Source: G001797105 sp964528155
Lineage (GTDB): Bacteria > Chloroflexota > Anaerolineae > Anaerolineales > E44-bin32
DNA: 35,268 bases
Reading direction: 5' to 3'
Assembly (NCBI GenBank): GCA_964528155.1
Contig: CAZGRL010000034.1
Coordinates: 1 to 35,268 of the forward strand
Positions 1 through 7,201 of this stretch are shown here, one piece after another. The translations under genes were made by a program, and so were the position numbers. The notes below the pieces were generated by a model that was not told the origin of the DNA, searched no databases, and saw only the letters and a program-made list of their open reading frames with translations. Every line of letters starts with the position of its first letter. Within the stretch, counting starts at the first letter, position 1.

Positions 1-56
1 TACGCGAGGGCGGGTTGACCGTCGGCGCAGGCGTCATCACAGACATCCTGGAGTAG
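1..56 (+). CDS. tuf: Elongation factor Tu, C-terminal end (partial)
   Basis: Only the last 17 codons are in the window (reading from base 3, stop TAG 54-56). They read REGGLTVGAGVITDILE, the hallmark C-terminus of EF-Tu domain 3 (usual form REGGxTVGAGVVTxIIE). EF-Tu is the GTPase that delivers aminoacyl-tRNA to the ribosome. Its place 7 nt before rpsJ fits the usual junction of the str operon (rpsL-rpsG-fusA-tuf) with the S10 operon, so the two are probably co-transcribed. The 5' part of the gene lies outside the window. Confidence 0.93.
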   Translation, partial: REGGLTVGAGVITDILE

Positions 57-63
57 CTCGGGT

Positions 64-372
64 ATGGCCAAACAGAGGATTCGTATCAGGCTCAGGGCGT
101 ACGATCATCGAGTGCTCGATCAATCGGCGCAGCGGATCGTGGAGACGGCCGAGCGGACGGGAGCCAAGGTCGTCGGTCCCGTGCCTCTGCCGACCCGCAT
201 CGAGCGGTTCACCGTCCGCCGTTCCACATTCATCGATAAGGATTCACACGAGCATTTCGAGATTCGGACCCACAAGCGTTTGATCGATGTGCTCGAGCCT
301 GACACGAAGACGATCGACACTTTGATGCGGCTCAATCTGCCAGCCGGTGTCGATATCGAAATCAAAATATAG
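64..372 (+). CDS. rpsJ: Small ribosomal subunit protein S10
   Basis: 102 aa, the normal length for S10. It opens MAKQRIRIRLRAYDHRVLDQ and contains the family core GPVPLPTRIERFTVRRS, followed by HEHFEIRTHKRLIDV in the usual order. S10 binds the 3' domain of 16S rRNA in the 30S head and also acts as NusE, the partner of NusB and NusG in antitermination. It starts 7 nt after tuf and heads the S10 ribosomal operon. The stop codon overlaps the start of a CAGCTG-rich repeat that fills the following spacer. Confidence 0.97.
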   Translation: MAKQRIRIRLRAYDHRVLDQSAQRIVETAERTGAKVVGPVPLPTRIERFTVRRSTFIDKDSHEHFEIRTHKRLIDVLEPDTKTIDTLMRLNLPAGVDIEIKI

Positions 373-427
373 CTGTCAGCACTCAGCGGACAGCTGTCGG
401 CAGCTGACAGCTGATGGCTGACAGCCG
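370..427. repeat. CAGCTG/GCTGACAGC palindromic repeat cluster after rpsJ
   Basis: The spacer after S10 begins with a dense set of the word AGCTGTCAGC and its complement. A perfect 10-bp inverted pair lies at 371-380 and 403-412, with further CAGCTGTC, CAGCTGAC and GGCTGACAGCC units in between and after. The short repeated words alternate in orientation, so several alternative hairpins can form. It could be a small REP-like repeat, a processing or termination element, or slippage-expanded sequence. The rest of the 197-nt spacer (428-569) shows nothing else clear apart from the ribosome binding site of rplC. Confidence 0.6.
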
Positions 428-569
428 GAGCAGCAGGCGAAGAGCCGGCGTCCGGGCGGACCGACACTTAAGCGCTCCGCCAGTCGTCGACTAACTGGCC
501 TGCGATCGGGGATGATGCAGCCTGGCCCTGGCTGACAGTCCCAAGGCAAATCTGAGCAGGAGACAATCG

Positions 570-1199
570 ATGAAGGGGCTCATTGGCAGGAAAGTCGGGA
601 TGACCCAGATCTTCGACGACACCGGAGCGGCGCTTCCGGTCACGCTTATCGAAGCTGGGCCTTGCTTTGTCACCCAGATCCGCCAGCCGCAGTCCGACGG
701 ATACGCCTCCGTTCAATTGGGTTTCGGCGAGATCAAGCCAAGACGTCTGACCGGCGGACAGCTGGGCCACCTCAAGCGGCACGATCTTCCCCCACTACGG
801 TTCCTGCGCGAGTTTCGCGTGTCCGGGCCGGAAGAAATGAAGCCGGGTGACCGTGTCACGGTGGACGTCTTCGCCGTCGGTGATCATGTCGACATTATCG
901 GCACGAGCAAGGGCAAGGGGTTTCAGGGCGGGGTCAAACGCTACGGATTTCGGGGCGGGCCAAAGACCCACGGGCAGTCCGATCGGCAACGGGCGCCCGG
1001 ATCGCACGGGTCGACCTCGACCCCTGGCCGGGTGTTCAAGGGCTCTCGCGGGCCGGGTCACATGGGCTCGGCCAGGACCACCGTCGGGAACCTGCGCGTC
1101 GGCCTGGTGGACGGGGAGAGAAACCTGTTGGGTGTATGTGGAAGCGTCCCGGGCGGGCGCGGATCGATCGTCCTTATTAAAGAAGCGCGTAAGCAGTAG
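570..1199 (+). CDS. rplC: Large ribosomal subunit protein L3
   Basis: 209 aa, full length. It starts MKGLIGRKVGMTQIFDDTG and carries the L3 signature stretch GKGFQGGVKRYGFRGGPKTHG, then RAPGSHGSTSTPGRVFKGSR and the C-terminal core GERNLLGVCGSVPGG. L3 nucleates 50S assembly at the 5' region of domain VI of 23S rRNA, and its long loop reaches toward the peptidyl transferase centre. An AGGAGA-like ribosome binding site precedes the ATG. The gene ends intact about 155 nt before a run of Ns, so the coding sequence itself does not seem to be damaged by the gap. Confidence 0.96.
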   Translation: MKGLIGRKVGMTQIFDDTGAALPVTLIEAGPCFVTQIRQPQSDGYASVQLGFGEIKPRRLTGGQLGHLKRHDLPPLRFLREFRVSGPEEMKPGDRVTVDVFAVGDHVDIIGTSKGKGFQGGVKRYGFRGGPKTHGQSDRQRAPGSHGSTSTPGRVFKGSRGPGHMGSARTTVGNLRVGLVDGERNLLGVCGSVPGGRGSIVLIKEARKQ

Positions 1200-1497
1200 G
1201 CCCAGCGAGGGTGTATTCGGCGGGATATCAAACGCCTGGCAGAAAGCATGGTTGTTTTGGGTTTGTTGTGGGGGGGGGGGGGGGCGCCCGCCCCCAACCA
1301 CAACAAACCCCCGCGGGCGCGGGGCGGCGGCGGGCGAGGGGGTGGTGGGGGTGGGNNNNNNNNNNCCCGGCGGGGGTGTTTTGGGCGGTATAAACACCCC
1401 GGGCCTTAATGTTTGGTTTTTTTGTTTTTGTTGGCCGGGGCCCCAGAAAAACAAACCCAAAACAACCAATCCCTCCGGGGAGCGGAGCAAGGATACG
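1200..1497. other. Assembly gap with low-complexity fold-back flanks between rplC and rplD
   Basis: Ten Ns occupy 1356-1365. The flanks are unlike the rest of the window. There is a run of 15 G (1270-1284) and G/C-only blocks. A 13-bp inverted pair lies at 1259-1271 and 1298-1310, a 9-bp pair at 1373-1381 and 1392-1400, and another 9-bp pair at 1421-1429 and 1447-1455. A 19-bp inverted pair (1249-1267 and 1450-1468) spans the gap itself. L3 ends and L4 begins normally on the two sides, where most bacteria have only a short spacer. This is best read as scaffolded contig ends with unreliable sequence; the true spacer length is unknown. Confidence 0.85.
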
Positions 1498-2136
1498 ATG
1501 AAGGTTGACGTGCTGAACATGCAGGGCGAGAAGGTGTCGACGGCCGAACTGCCGGCCGCCATCTTCGAAGCCCCGATCAAGACCGACCTGATGCATCAGG
1601 CTCTTGTCCGGCAGCAGGCCAATGCCCGGTTGGGCACCCATAAGACCAAGACCCGCGGGGAGGTCTCCGGCGGAGGGCGCAAGCCGTGGCGGCAGAAGGG
1701 CACCGGTCGGGCGCGACAGGGTTCGATCCGAGCGGCTCAGTGGGTCGGTGGCGGCAAGATCCACACGCCTCGCCCGCGCGACTACAGCCTGCGCATGCCG
1801 CGCAAGATGCGCCGTGCAGCGTTGCGATCGGCCCTGTCGGCCAAGGCCGCTCAATCCGAGATCGTCGTGGTCGAGGCGCTCAGTATGGAAGCTCCCAAGA
1901 CCAAGGTCCTGACGGACGCGCTGAATGCCCTGGTCGGTCCGGCGACGGTGCTGATCCTGATGGCGGAAACCGATGCCGTGCTCGAGCTTTCAGCCAGGAA
2001 CATCCCCCAGGCGAAGCTCCTCAACGCCCGCTACCTGAATGTGCGCGATTTGATGGGTTTCGAGCGCTTGATCTTGCCGCTGGGGGCGCTCGACACGATC
2101 CAGTCGTATCTCGGCGCCAACGGAGGCACGCAATGA
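1498..2136 (+). CDS. rplD: Large ribosomal subunit protein L4
   Basis: 212 aa. The start is placed at ATG 1498 because it gives MKVDVLNMQGEKVSTAELP, the normal L4 N-terminus, behind a purine-rich GGGGAGCGGAGCAAGG site. The same reading frame stays open upstream through the gap, but that part has no L4 similarity. The extended loop core GTHKTKTRGEVSGGGRKPW and RQKGTGRARQGSIRAAQW, which lines the peptide exit tunnel, is clear. In E. coli L4 also represses its own operon; no such leader can be judged here. The stop overlaps the rplW start as ATGA. Confidence 0.95.
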   Translation: MKVDVLNMQGEKVSTAELPAAIFEAPIKTDLMHQALVRQQANARLGTHKTKTRGEVSGGGRKPWRQKGTGRARQGSIRAAQWVGGGKIHTPRPRDYSLRMPRKMRRAALRSALSAKAAQSEIVVVEALSMEAPKTKVLTDALNALVGPATVLILMAETDAVLELSARNIPQAKLLNARYLNVRDLMGFERLILPLGALDTIQSYLGANGGTQ

Positions 2137-2435
2137 TCACCGTTTACGACGTCCTCCGCCGCCCGATCGTCACCGAGAAGTCGAGCTACCAGAGCGGTGA
2201 TCTGAACCAGTATGCGTTCGAGGTTCATAAGAAGGCGACCAAGGCTCAGATCAAAGAGGCGGTCGAGGCTTTGTTCGACGTGAGCGTCATGCGCGTCAAT
2301 GTGCTCAACGTCCCTCCCAAACGCACACGCCGGGCGCGCAGCCGCCGCCTCTTGGTGCGACGCTCGAGCATGAAGAAGGCGATCGTGACTCTGGCGCCAG
2401 GCCAAACGATTGACGTCTTTGAAGGGGTGAAGTGA
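2133..2435 (+). CDS. rplW: Large ribosomal subunit protein L23
   Basis: 100 aa, normal length. The start ATG 2133 overlaps the rplD stop by 4 nt, indicating translational coupling. MITVYDVLRRPIVTEKSSYQ is the classic L23 N-terminus. YAFEVHKKATKAQIKEAVEALF and the basic loop with VNVLNVPPKRTRRARSRR complete the family pattern. L23 sits at the exit of the nascent-peptide tunnel and docks trigger factor and SRP. The stop codon shares one base with the start of rplB. Confidence 0.96.
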   Translation: MITVYDVLRRPIVTEKSSYQSGDLNQYAFEVHKKATKAQIKEAVEALFDVSVMRVNVLNVPPKRTRRARSRRLLVRRSSMKKAIVTLAPGQTIDVFEGVK

Positions 2436-3271
2436 TGGCGGTCAAGAAATACAAACCGACCTCACCCGGTCGACGCGGCATGACGGGGGCGACCTTCGAA
2501 GAGGTCACCAAGGGCAAGCCCGAACGCTCGTTGCTCGTGCCGCGACGCGGCAGCGGCGGTCGAAATATGTACGGACGGGTGACCGTTCGGCACCGTGGGG
2601 GCGGGCATCGTCGTCACATTCGCCTGGTGGATTTCCGGCGGGACAAGCGCGGCATTCCGGCGACCGTTGCGGCGATTGAATACGATCCCAATCGCTCGGC
2701 CAGACTGGCGTTGGTCCATTACGCCGACGGTGAGAAGCGATACATCATTGCCCCGCTCGGCCTTCAGGTGGGAGACAAGGTCATGGCCGGGTCGGAAGTC
2801 GAGATCCGTCCGGGCAACTGTCTGCCTTTGGCGAATATCCCTCTGGGCACGCTGGTGCACAACATCGAGCTCAAGGAAGGTCGTGGCGGGCAGCTGGTCC
2901 GGTCGGCCGGCGTATCGGCGCAGCTCCTGGGCAAAGAAGGCGCTCACGCCGCCGTGCGCCTGCCGTCGGGTGAAGTCCGACTGATCCGCCAATCGTGTTA
3001 CGCCACGATCGGCGAGGTCGGGAACCCCGATCATGGGAATATCAAACTGGGCAAGGCCGGCCGGAAACGCCACCTGGGGATCCGGCCGACGGTTCGTGGA
3101 TCGGCGATGAGCCCGCGCGACCATCCTCACGGTGGCGGCGAAGGGCGGCAGCCGATCGGCATGCCGGGGCCGAAGAGCCCGTGGGGCAAGCCAACGTTGG
3201 GATACAAGACCCGTCGCAACAAGCGCACGAGTCAATACATCATCCGACGTCGGTCGAAGCGTCGCCGGTGA
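2435..3271 (+). CDS. rplB: Large ribosomal subunit protein L2
   Basis: 278 aa from ATG 2435 (a GTG one codon earlier is also possible; ATG is chosen because it gives the standard MAVKKYKPTSPGRRG start and a TGATG junction with rplW). The OB-fold and SH3-like RNA-binding domains are recognisable. The highly conserved SPRDHPHGGGEGRQPIG segment, containing the His important for peptidyl transferase activity, is present near the C-terminus, and the protein ends in a very basic tail. L2 binds domain IV of 23S rRNA and is needed for subunit association. Confidence 0.97.
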   Translation: MAVKKYKPTSPGRRGMTGATFEEVTKGKPERSLLVPRRGSGGRNMYGRVTVRHRGGGHRRHIRLVDFRRDKRGIPATVAAIEYDPNRSARLALVHYADGEKRYIIAPLGLQVGDKVMAGSEVEIRPGNCLPLANIPLGTLVHNIELKEGRGGQLVRSAGVSAQLLGKEGAHAAVRLPSGEVRLIRQSCYATIGEVGNPDHGNIKLGKAGRKRHLGIRPTVRGSAMSPRDHPHGGGEGRQPIGMPGPKSPWGKPTLGYKTRRNKRTSQYIIRRRSKRRR

Positions 3272-3312
3272 TGTCGGCGATCGCAGGCGCAGGTTAAAGG
3301 TCGGAGGCGGAA

Positions 3313-3600
3313 ATGTCGCGATCACTCAAGAAAGGGCCGTTCATCAGCCCCAAGCTTTTGAAGAAGGTCGAAGAGATGAACCAGCGCGGGGATAAGAAAG
3401 TCATCCGCACCTGGAGTCGGGCGAGCACGATCTTTCCGCAGATGGTCGGCCACACGATCGCCGTGCACGATGGCCGGCGACATGTGCCGATCTACATCAC
3501 TGAGAATATGGTCGGCCACAAGCTCGGGGAATTCGCCCCGACCCGGACGTTTCGTGGGCACGTCGGCCGGGATCGGACGACTCGGATCAAGACACCATGA
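3313..3600 (+). CDS. rpsS: Small ribosomal subunit protein S19
   Basis: 95 aa. MSRSLKKGPFISPKLLKKV, then KVIRTWSRASTIFPQMVGHT and ENMVGHKLGEFAPTRTFRGH, match S19 from end to end. S19 sits in the 30S head with S13 and contacts the A-site finger of the large subunit. A GGAGG-containing site lies just before the ATG. It is separated from rplB by 41 nt, and its stop overlaps the rplV start by 4 nt. Confidence 0.97.
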   Translation: MSRSLKKGPFISPKLLKKVEEMNQRGDKKVIRTWSRASTIFPQMVGHTIAVHDGRRHVPIYITENMVGHKLGEFAPTRTFRGHVGRDRTTRIKTP

Positions 3601-3956
3601 CCGAGGGGCATGACGTTCGGGCCACGGGCCGGTTCATTCCGATGTCGCCGCAGAAGATGCGGCTGGTGGCCGATCTGATTCGGGGCCGTCAGGCCAACGA
3701 GGCGCTGGAGCTTCTCAAGTTCACCCCCAACGCGGCGGCGCGCCCGATCGCCAAGGTCTTGCGATCGGCCATCGCCAACGCCGAGGAGAACTACGGCCTG
3801 AGTCGCGACGAGCTCTTCGTCGACCGGATATTCGCCGACGATGGCCCGACCCGCCGCTGGCGGCGGTTCGGGGCGCGCGGCCGGTTCAAGCCGCTCTTGC
3901 GGCGATCATCGCACGTGACGGTCATCTTGCGTGAACGTGAGCAAGTGGCCGGCTAG
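3597..3956 (+). CDS. rplV: Large ribosomal subunit protein L22
   Basis: 119 aa, starting within the rpsS stop (ATGA). The body shows FIPMSPQKMRLVADLIRG, ALELLKFTPNAAARPIAKVL, SAIANAEENYGL and the tip-of-hairpin region RRWRRFGARGRFKPLLRRSS. L22 contacts all six 23S rRNA domains, and its beta-hairpin lines the exit tunnel at the constriction where macrolides bind. The N-terminus carries a short MTEGHDVRATGR extension. It is followed by rpsC after 21 nt with a GAAAGGAG ribosome binding site. Confidence 0.95.
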   Translation: MTEGHDVRATGRFIPMSPQKMRLVADLIRGRQANEALELLKFTPNAAARPIAKVLRSAIANAEENYGLSRDELFVDRIFADDGPTRRWRRFGARGRFKPLLRRSSHVTVILREREQVAG

Positions 3957-3977
3957 GTTTCTTCGAAAGGAGAACGT

Positions 3978-4652
3978 ATGGGTCGCAAAGTCCATCCGAT
4001 CGGCTTTCGCCTGAAGATCAACAAGGCCTGGGAATCGCGCTGGTTCTGCGGCCCGGAGAAATACGCCGATCAATTGCATGAAGACTTCGCCATACGCAAT
4101 CTGGTGCACAAAGTGGCGCCGCGGGCGGGCATTTCTCGGGTCGACATCGAGCGATTCCCCAACAACGTGCACGTCACCGTACACACCTCCAAGCCGGGGA
4201 TTGTGATCGGTCGCAAGGGCGCCAATGTCAAGGAGATGAGGCGCCAAGTCGAGGCCCTGACCGGAACCAAGGTCAAGCTCGACATCGCCGAGATCAAGGA
4301 CCCCGATCTGGATGCGCGATTGGTGGCGGATAACATCGCCAGCCAACTGGAGCGCCGGATCAGTCACCGCCGGGCGATGCAGCGGGCTGTCGGACAGGCG
4401 ATGCGCCAGGGGGCCAAGGGCATCAAGGTCATGTCCTCCGGCCGTCTGGCCGGGGTTGAGATGGCCCGGCGCGAGTGGATGCGCGAGGGTCGCGTGCCGG
4501 CTCAGACGTTGCGCGCCGACATCGATTTCGCCCGATCGGAAGCACTCACGACCTACGGCCGTATCGGCGTCAAGGTGTGGATCTACCGCGGTGACACCGT
4601 TGAAGAGGCCGGCGAGAAGCCGGAAGCTATGGACGTCTATGTCAGCGAGTGA
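3978..4652 (+). CDS. rpsC: Small ribosomal subunit protein S3
   Basis: 224 aa. It begins MGRKVHPIGFRLKINKAWES and has the KH-domain motif VIGRKGANVKEMRRQVE in the N-terminal half. The C-terminal domain shows RAMQRAVGQAMRQGAKGIKV, SGRLAGVEMARREW and the closing GVKVWIYRGD. S3 lines the mRNA entry channel and, with S4 and S5, forms the ribosomal helicase. The start is supported by GAAAGGAGAACG immediately upstream. rplP follows after 39 nt. Confidence 0.97.
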   Translation: MGRKVHPIGFRLKINKAWESRWFCGPEKYADQLHEDFAIRNLVHKVAPRAGISRVDIERFPNNVHVTVHTSKPGIVIGRKGANVKEMRRQVEALTGTKVKLDIAEIKDPDLDARLVADNIASQLERRISHRRAMQRAVGQAMRQGAKGIKVMSSGRLAGVEMARREWMREGRVPAQTLRADIDFARSEALTTYGRIGVKVWIYRGDTVEEAGEKPEAMDVYVSE

Positions 4653-4691
4653 GGCCGCCTGGAATGAGGGCGGAGCAGGCGAGGTGAAACC

Positions 4692-5123
4692 ATGTTGATG
4701 CCGAAGCGGGTCATGCCCGGAAGGCTCAAGCAGATGCGCGGCCGGATGCGTGGGCGGGCATCGCGCGGCGTTGAAGTCACCTTCGGTGAGTACGGGCTGC
4801 AAGCTCTCGAGCCGGGCTGGGTCACCGCCCGTCAGATCGAGGCCGCCCGCCGCTCGTTGGTTCGATACATGCGGCGCCGCGGCAAGGTGTGGATCCGTAT
4901 CTTCCCGGACAAACCGGTCACGCAGAAGCCGGCCGAGACCCGCATGGGCAAGGGCAAGGGATCCGTGGATCACTGGGTAGCGGTGGTCAAGCCGGGTCGC
5001 ATCCTGTTCGAGATCTCCGGCCTCACGGAAGACGCGGCGCGGGAAGCTATGCGGCTGGCGTCTCACAAGCTGGCGATCAAGACCAAGTTCACCGAACGGG
5101 TCGACCTGGTTGGAGGCGAGTAG
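4692..5123 (+). CDS. rplP: Large ribosomal subunit protein L16
   Basis: 143 aa. MLMPKRVMPGRLKQMRGRMR is the typical start (usual form MLMPKRVKYRKQQRGRMKG). GEYGLQALEPGWVTARQIEA, RYMRRRGKVWIRIFPDKPVT and RMGKGKGSVDHWVAVVKPGR follow in order. L16 helps organise the A-site and peptidyl transferase region of the 50S subunit. The preceding GAGGTGAAACC acts as ribosome binding site. rpmC begins 3 nt after the stop. Confidence 0.96.
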   Translation: MLMPKRVMPGRLKQMRGRMRGRASRGVEVTFGEYGLQALEPGWVTARQIEAARRSLVRYMRRRGKVWIRIFPDKPVTQKPAETRMGKGKGSVDHWVAVVKPGRILFEISGLTEDAAREAMRLASHKLAIKTKFTERVDLVGGE

Positions 5124-5126
5124 CCC

Positions 5127-5342
5127 ATGAAGGCATCCGAGATCCGCGCCCTCTCAACGACCGAGCTGCAGGCTCGCCTCGCCGACGCGCGTGAGGCGTA
5201 TTTCAAGCTGCGTTTCCAATTCGCCACCGGGCAGCTGACCGATCATTCCCGCTTGAAGCTGGCCAGACGTGAGATCGCCCTGCTGGCGACCATCCTGCGC
5301 GAAGCGCAGCTTATTGCAGAGTCCGAGGGTGGTGAAGCATGA
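5127..5342 (+). CDS. rpmC: Large ribosomal subunit protein L29
   Basis: 71 aa, a two-helix protein. MKASEIRALSTTELQARLAD, the central AYFKLRFQFATGQLTDHSRL and the second helix LARREIALLATILREA are standard L29. It lies beside L23 at the tunnel exit. The start is 3 nt after rplP, and the stop overlaps the rpsQ start by 4 nt (ATGA). The L16-L29-S17 order is universal in bacterial spc/S10 clusters. Confidence 0.95.
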   Translation: MKASEIRALSTTELQARLADAREAYFKLRFQFATGQLTDHSRLKLARREIALLATILREAQLIAESEGGEA

Positions 5343-5650
5343 GAAACAAACGACGCCGGCTGATGGGCGAAGTGAAGCAGGCGAAAATGGAGAAGACGAT
5401 CCGGGTGCAGGTTGACCAGAGCTACCGGCATCCGCTTTACCAGAAGATCATCCGCAAGAGTCGGCAGTATCTGGTCCACGATGAGATCGGTTGCCGACCG
5501 GGAGATCAGGTGGTGATCGTTGAGAGCCGTCCGATCTCGAAGATGAAGCGCTGGAGCGTGGAAAGCGTCTTGAGCCGGGCGACGGAAGAAGAGGTGGCGG
5601 CCAGCACGCAGGAACTGGTCGACGACGCCCTGCCCGAGGCGGAAGAATGA
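5339..5650 (+). CDS. rpsQ: Small ribosomal subunit protein S17 with acidic C-terminal tail
   Basis: 103 aa against about 80-90 in most bacteria. The OB-fold core is clear: RLMGEVKQAKMEKTIRVQVD, YRHPLYQKIIRKSRQYLVHD and GDQVVIVESRPISKMKRWSV. S17 is a primary 16S rRNA binder of the 30S body. The last 20 or so residues after the core are strongly acidic and end DDALPEAEE, which is unusual for an RNA-binding ribosomal protein; it may be a lineage-specific disordered tail. Start and stop both overlap the neighbouring genes by 4 nt. Confidence 0.95.
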   Translation: MRNKRRRLMGEVKQAKMEKTIRVQVDQSYRHPLYQKIIRKSRQYLVHDEIGCRPGDQVVIVESRPISKMKRWSVESVLSRATEEEVAASTQELVDDALPEAEE

Positions 5651-6018
5651 TCCAGCAAGAGAGTCGGGTCAAAGTCGCCGACAACACCGGCGGCCGAGAA
5701 TTGCTCGTCATTCGCGTCATGGGTGGATCAAGGCGTCGCTACGGCCGTCTGGGCGATGTGATCACGGGGACCGTGAAATCGGCCACACCGCACAGCGGCG
5801 TCAAGAAGAGTGACCTGGTCAAGGCGGTCATCGTCCGGACGGCGAAGGAAACCCGCCGGGAAGATGGATCGTATATCCGTTTCGACGACAATGCGGTCGT
5901 GATCCTGGACACCGACGGCGTGAACCCCAGGGGAACGCGGATTTTCGGTCCGGTAGCTCGCGAGCTGCGTGAGAAGGGTTTCACCAAGATCGTTTCTCTG
6001 GCCCCCGAGGTTATCTGA
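5647..6018 (+). CDS. rplN: Large ribosomal subunit protein L14
   Basis: 123 aa, normal length and highly conserved. MIQQESRVKVADNTGGREL, RVMGGSRRRYGRLGDVITGT, GVKKSDLVKAVIVRTAKE and the C-terminal GTRIFGPVARELREKGFTKI match the family throughout. L14 binds 23S rRNA and forms inter-subunit bridges, and it is the docking site of the silencing factor RsfS. The start overlaps rpsQ by 4 nt; rplX follows after 60 nt. Confidence 0.97.
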   Translation: MIQQESRVKVADNTGGRELLVIRVMGGSRRRYGRLGDVITGTVKSATPHSGVKKSDLVKAVIVRTAKETRREDGSYIRFDDNAVVILDTDGVNPRGTRIFGPVARELREKGFTKIVSLAPEVI

Positions 6019-6078
6019 CGGATTCGTCCCGGGGCCGCGACGTCAAAGCGTCGGCCGGCAGAGCAGGAGGCAGCAGGC

Positions 6079-6402
6079 GTGAGAATAAAGAAGGGCGACA
6101 CAGTTGAGGTGATCAGCGGCCGCGACCGAGGCTTGCGGGCCGAAGTGCTGCGCGTTTTCCCTTCCGAATCCAAGGTCATCGTCCAGGGTGCGAATGTGCG
6201 CAAGAAGCATCAGCGTCAGGTACAGGCCGCCGGCAGGACGATGTCTCCGGGCATCATTCAGTTCGAAGGCGCGCTGGATGTCTCCAAGGTCATGCTGGTC
6301 TGCCCCAAGTGCGGCGAACCGGCAAGGGTTTCGATGCACCGGGATGATGAAGGCAAGCCTCAGCGCGTGTGCAAGCGCTGCGAGTCGGTGATCGACCTGT
6401 GA
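6079..6402 (+). CDS. rplX: Large ribosomal subunit protein L24 with zinc-ribbon tail
   Basis: 107 aa from GTG 6079, chosen for the GCAGGAGGCAGCAGGC site upstream and the start MRIKKGDTVEVISGRDRG (KOW motif). L24 is an assembly initiator binding the 5' end of 23S rRNA. The C-terminal third carries four cysteines, Cys75-x2-Cys78 and Cys98-x2-Cys101, in a zinc-knuckle arrangement seen in many bacterial L24 proteins but absent from E. coli L24. rplE follows after 46 nt. Confidence 0.95.
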   Translation: MRIKKGDTVEVISGRDRGLRAEVLRVFPSESKVIVQGANVRKKHQRQVQAAGRTMSPGIIQFEGALDVSKVMLVCPKCGEPARVSMHRDDEGKPQRVCKRCESVIDL

Positions 6403-6448
6403 ACCCGGGGCGGGGCGCCCCTGTGGCCACTGCGGAGCGAGAAGAAGA

Positions 6449-7006
6449 ATGAGCCATTACCTGAAAGAGCGATACCGGACCGATTTTGTGCCGACCCTGA
6501 TGAAGGACTTCGGTCTTGACAACCCGATGCAGGTTCCCAAGATCGAGAAGATCGTGGTCAATGTCGGGGTGGGCGAGGCGTTGGATAACGCCAAGGCGCT
6601 TGATGCGGCCCTTGAAGACGTCGCCACGATAACAGGCCAGAAGCCCGTGGTGACCAAGGCGCGCAAGAGCATTGCCAACTTCAAGCTGCGTCAGGGGCGC
6701 TCGATCGGATTGAAGGTGACGCTGCGCGGCGAGAAGATGTGGTCTTTCTTCGATCGACTGGTCAATGTCGCTCTGCCGCGTACGCGCGACTTTCGCGGGG
6801 TATCGCCGAACAGTTTCGACGGCCGAGGGAACTACACTCTCGGAATACGCGAGCAACTGATCTTCCCCGAGATCGAGTACGACAAGATCGACAAGATCCG
6901 TGGCTTCGAAGTCTCGATCATCACGACCGCACCGGACGACGAGCAGGGTCGCCGATTGTTGCAGTTGCTGGGGATGCCGTTCAGGAGAAGTGAACCGAAT
7001 GTCTAA
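6449..7006 (+). CDS. rplE: Large ribosomal subunit protein L5
   Basis: 185 aa. MSHYLKERYRTDFVPTLMKD, then NPMQVPKIEKIVVNVGVGEA, ITGQKPVVTKARKSIANFKL and RDFRGVSPNSFDGRGNYTLG give an end-to-end match to L5. It binds 5S rRNA and forms the central protuberance and the contact with P-site tRNA. AGAAGAAG is the likely ribosome binding site. The last 8 nt overlap rpsN, so S14 translation is probably coupled. Confidence 0.97.
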   Translation: MSHYLKERYRTDFVPTLMKDFGLDNPMQVPKIEKIVVNVGVGEALDNAKALDAALEDVATITGQKPVVTKARKSIANFKLRQGRSIGLKVTLRGEKMWSFFDRLVNVALPRTRDFRGVSPNSFDGRGNYTLGIREQLIFPEIEYDKIDKIRGFEVSIITTAPDDEQGRRLLQLLGMPFRRSEPNV

Positions 7007-7181
7007 GACATGCATGCCGATTCGCGAGACCAGGCGGAAATACGCGGTGCGCGTGCGAAACCGATGCCGCATTTGCGGCCGGCCGCGCGGCTATATCCGC
7101 CGCTTCCAGTTGTGCCGCATTTGCTTCAGGGAACTGGCCCTCGAAGGCAAGATCCCGGGCGTGGCCAAGGCGTCCTGGTAA
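6999..7181 (+). CDS. rpsN: Small ribosomal subunit protein S14, zinc-binding type
   Basis: 60 aa, starting MSKTCMPIRETRRKYAVRVR at ATG 6999 inside the end of rplE (8-nt overlap). It is the short zinc form (S14Z): Cys23-x2-Cys26 and Cys39-x2-Cys42 in the pattern CRICGRPRGYIRRF...LCRICFREL, ending IPGVAKASW. S14 binds late in the 30S head. An extra Cys at position 5 is not part of the known site. Confidence 0.96.
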   Translation: MSKTCMPIRETRRKYAVRVRNRCRICGRPRGYIRRFQLCRICFRELALEGKIPGVAKASW

Positions 7182-7201
7182 ACGAAAGTGGAGTTGAATC
7201 G

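Noticed and set aside
847..2136. Long plus-strand reading frame of 429 codons across rplC, the gap and rplD
   Set aside because: Only the part from 1498 is L4. The upstream portion is an off-frame shadow of L3 plus gap sequence.
3906..5066. 386-codon minus-strand reading frame opposite rpsC and rplP
   Set aside because: Antisense shadow of two conserved ribosomal genes.
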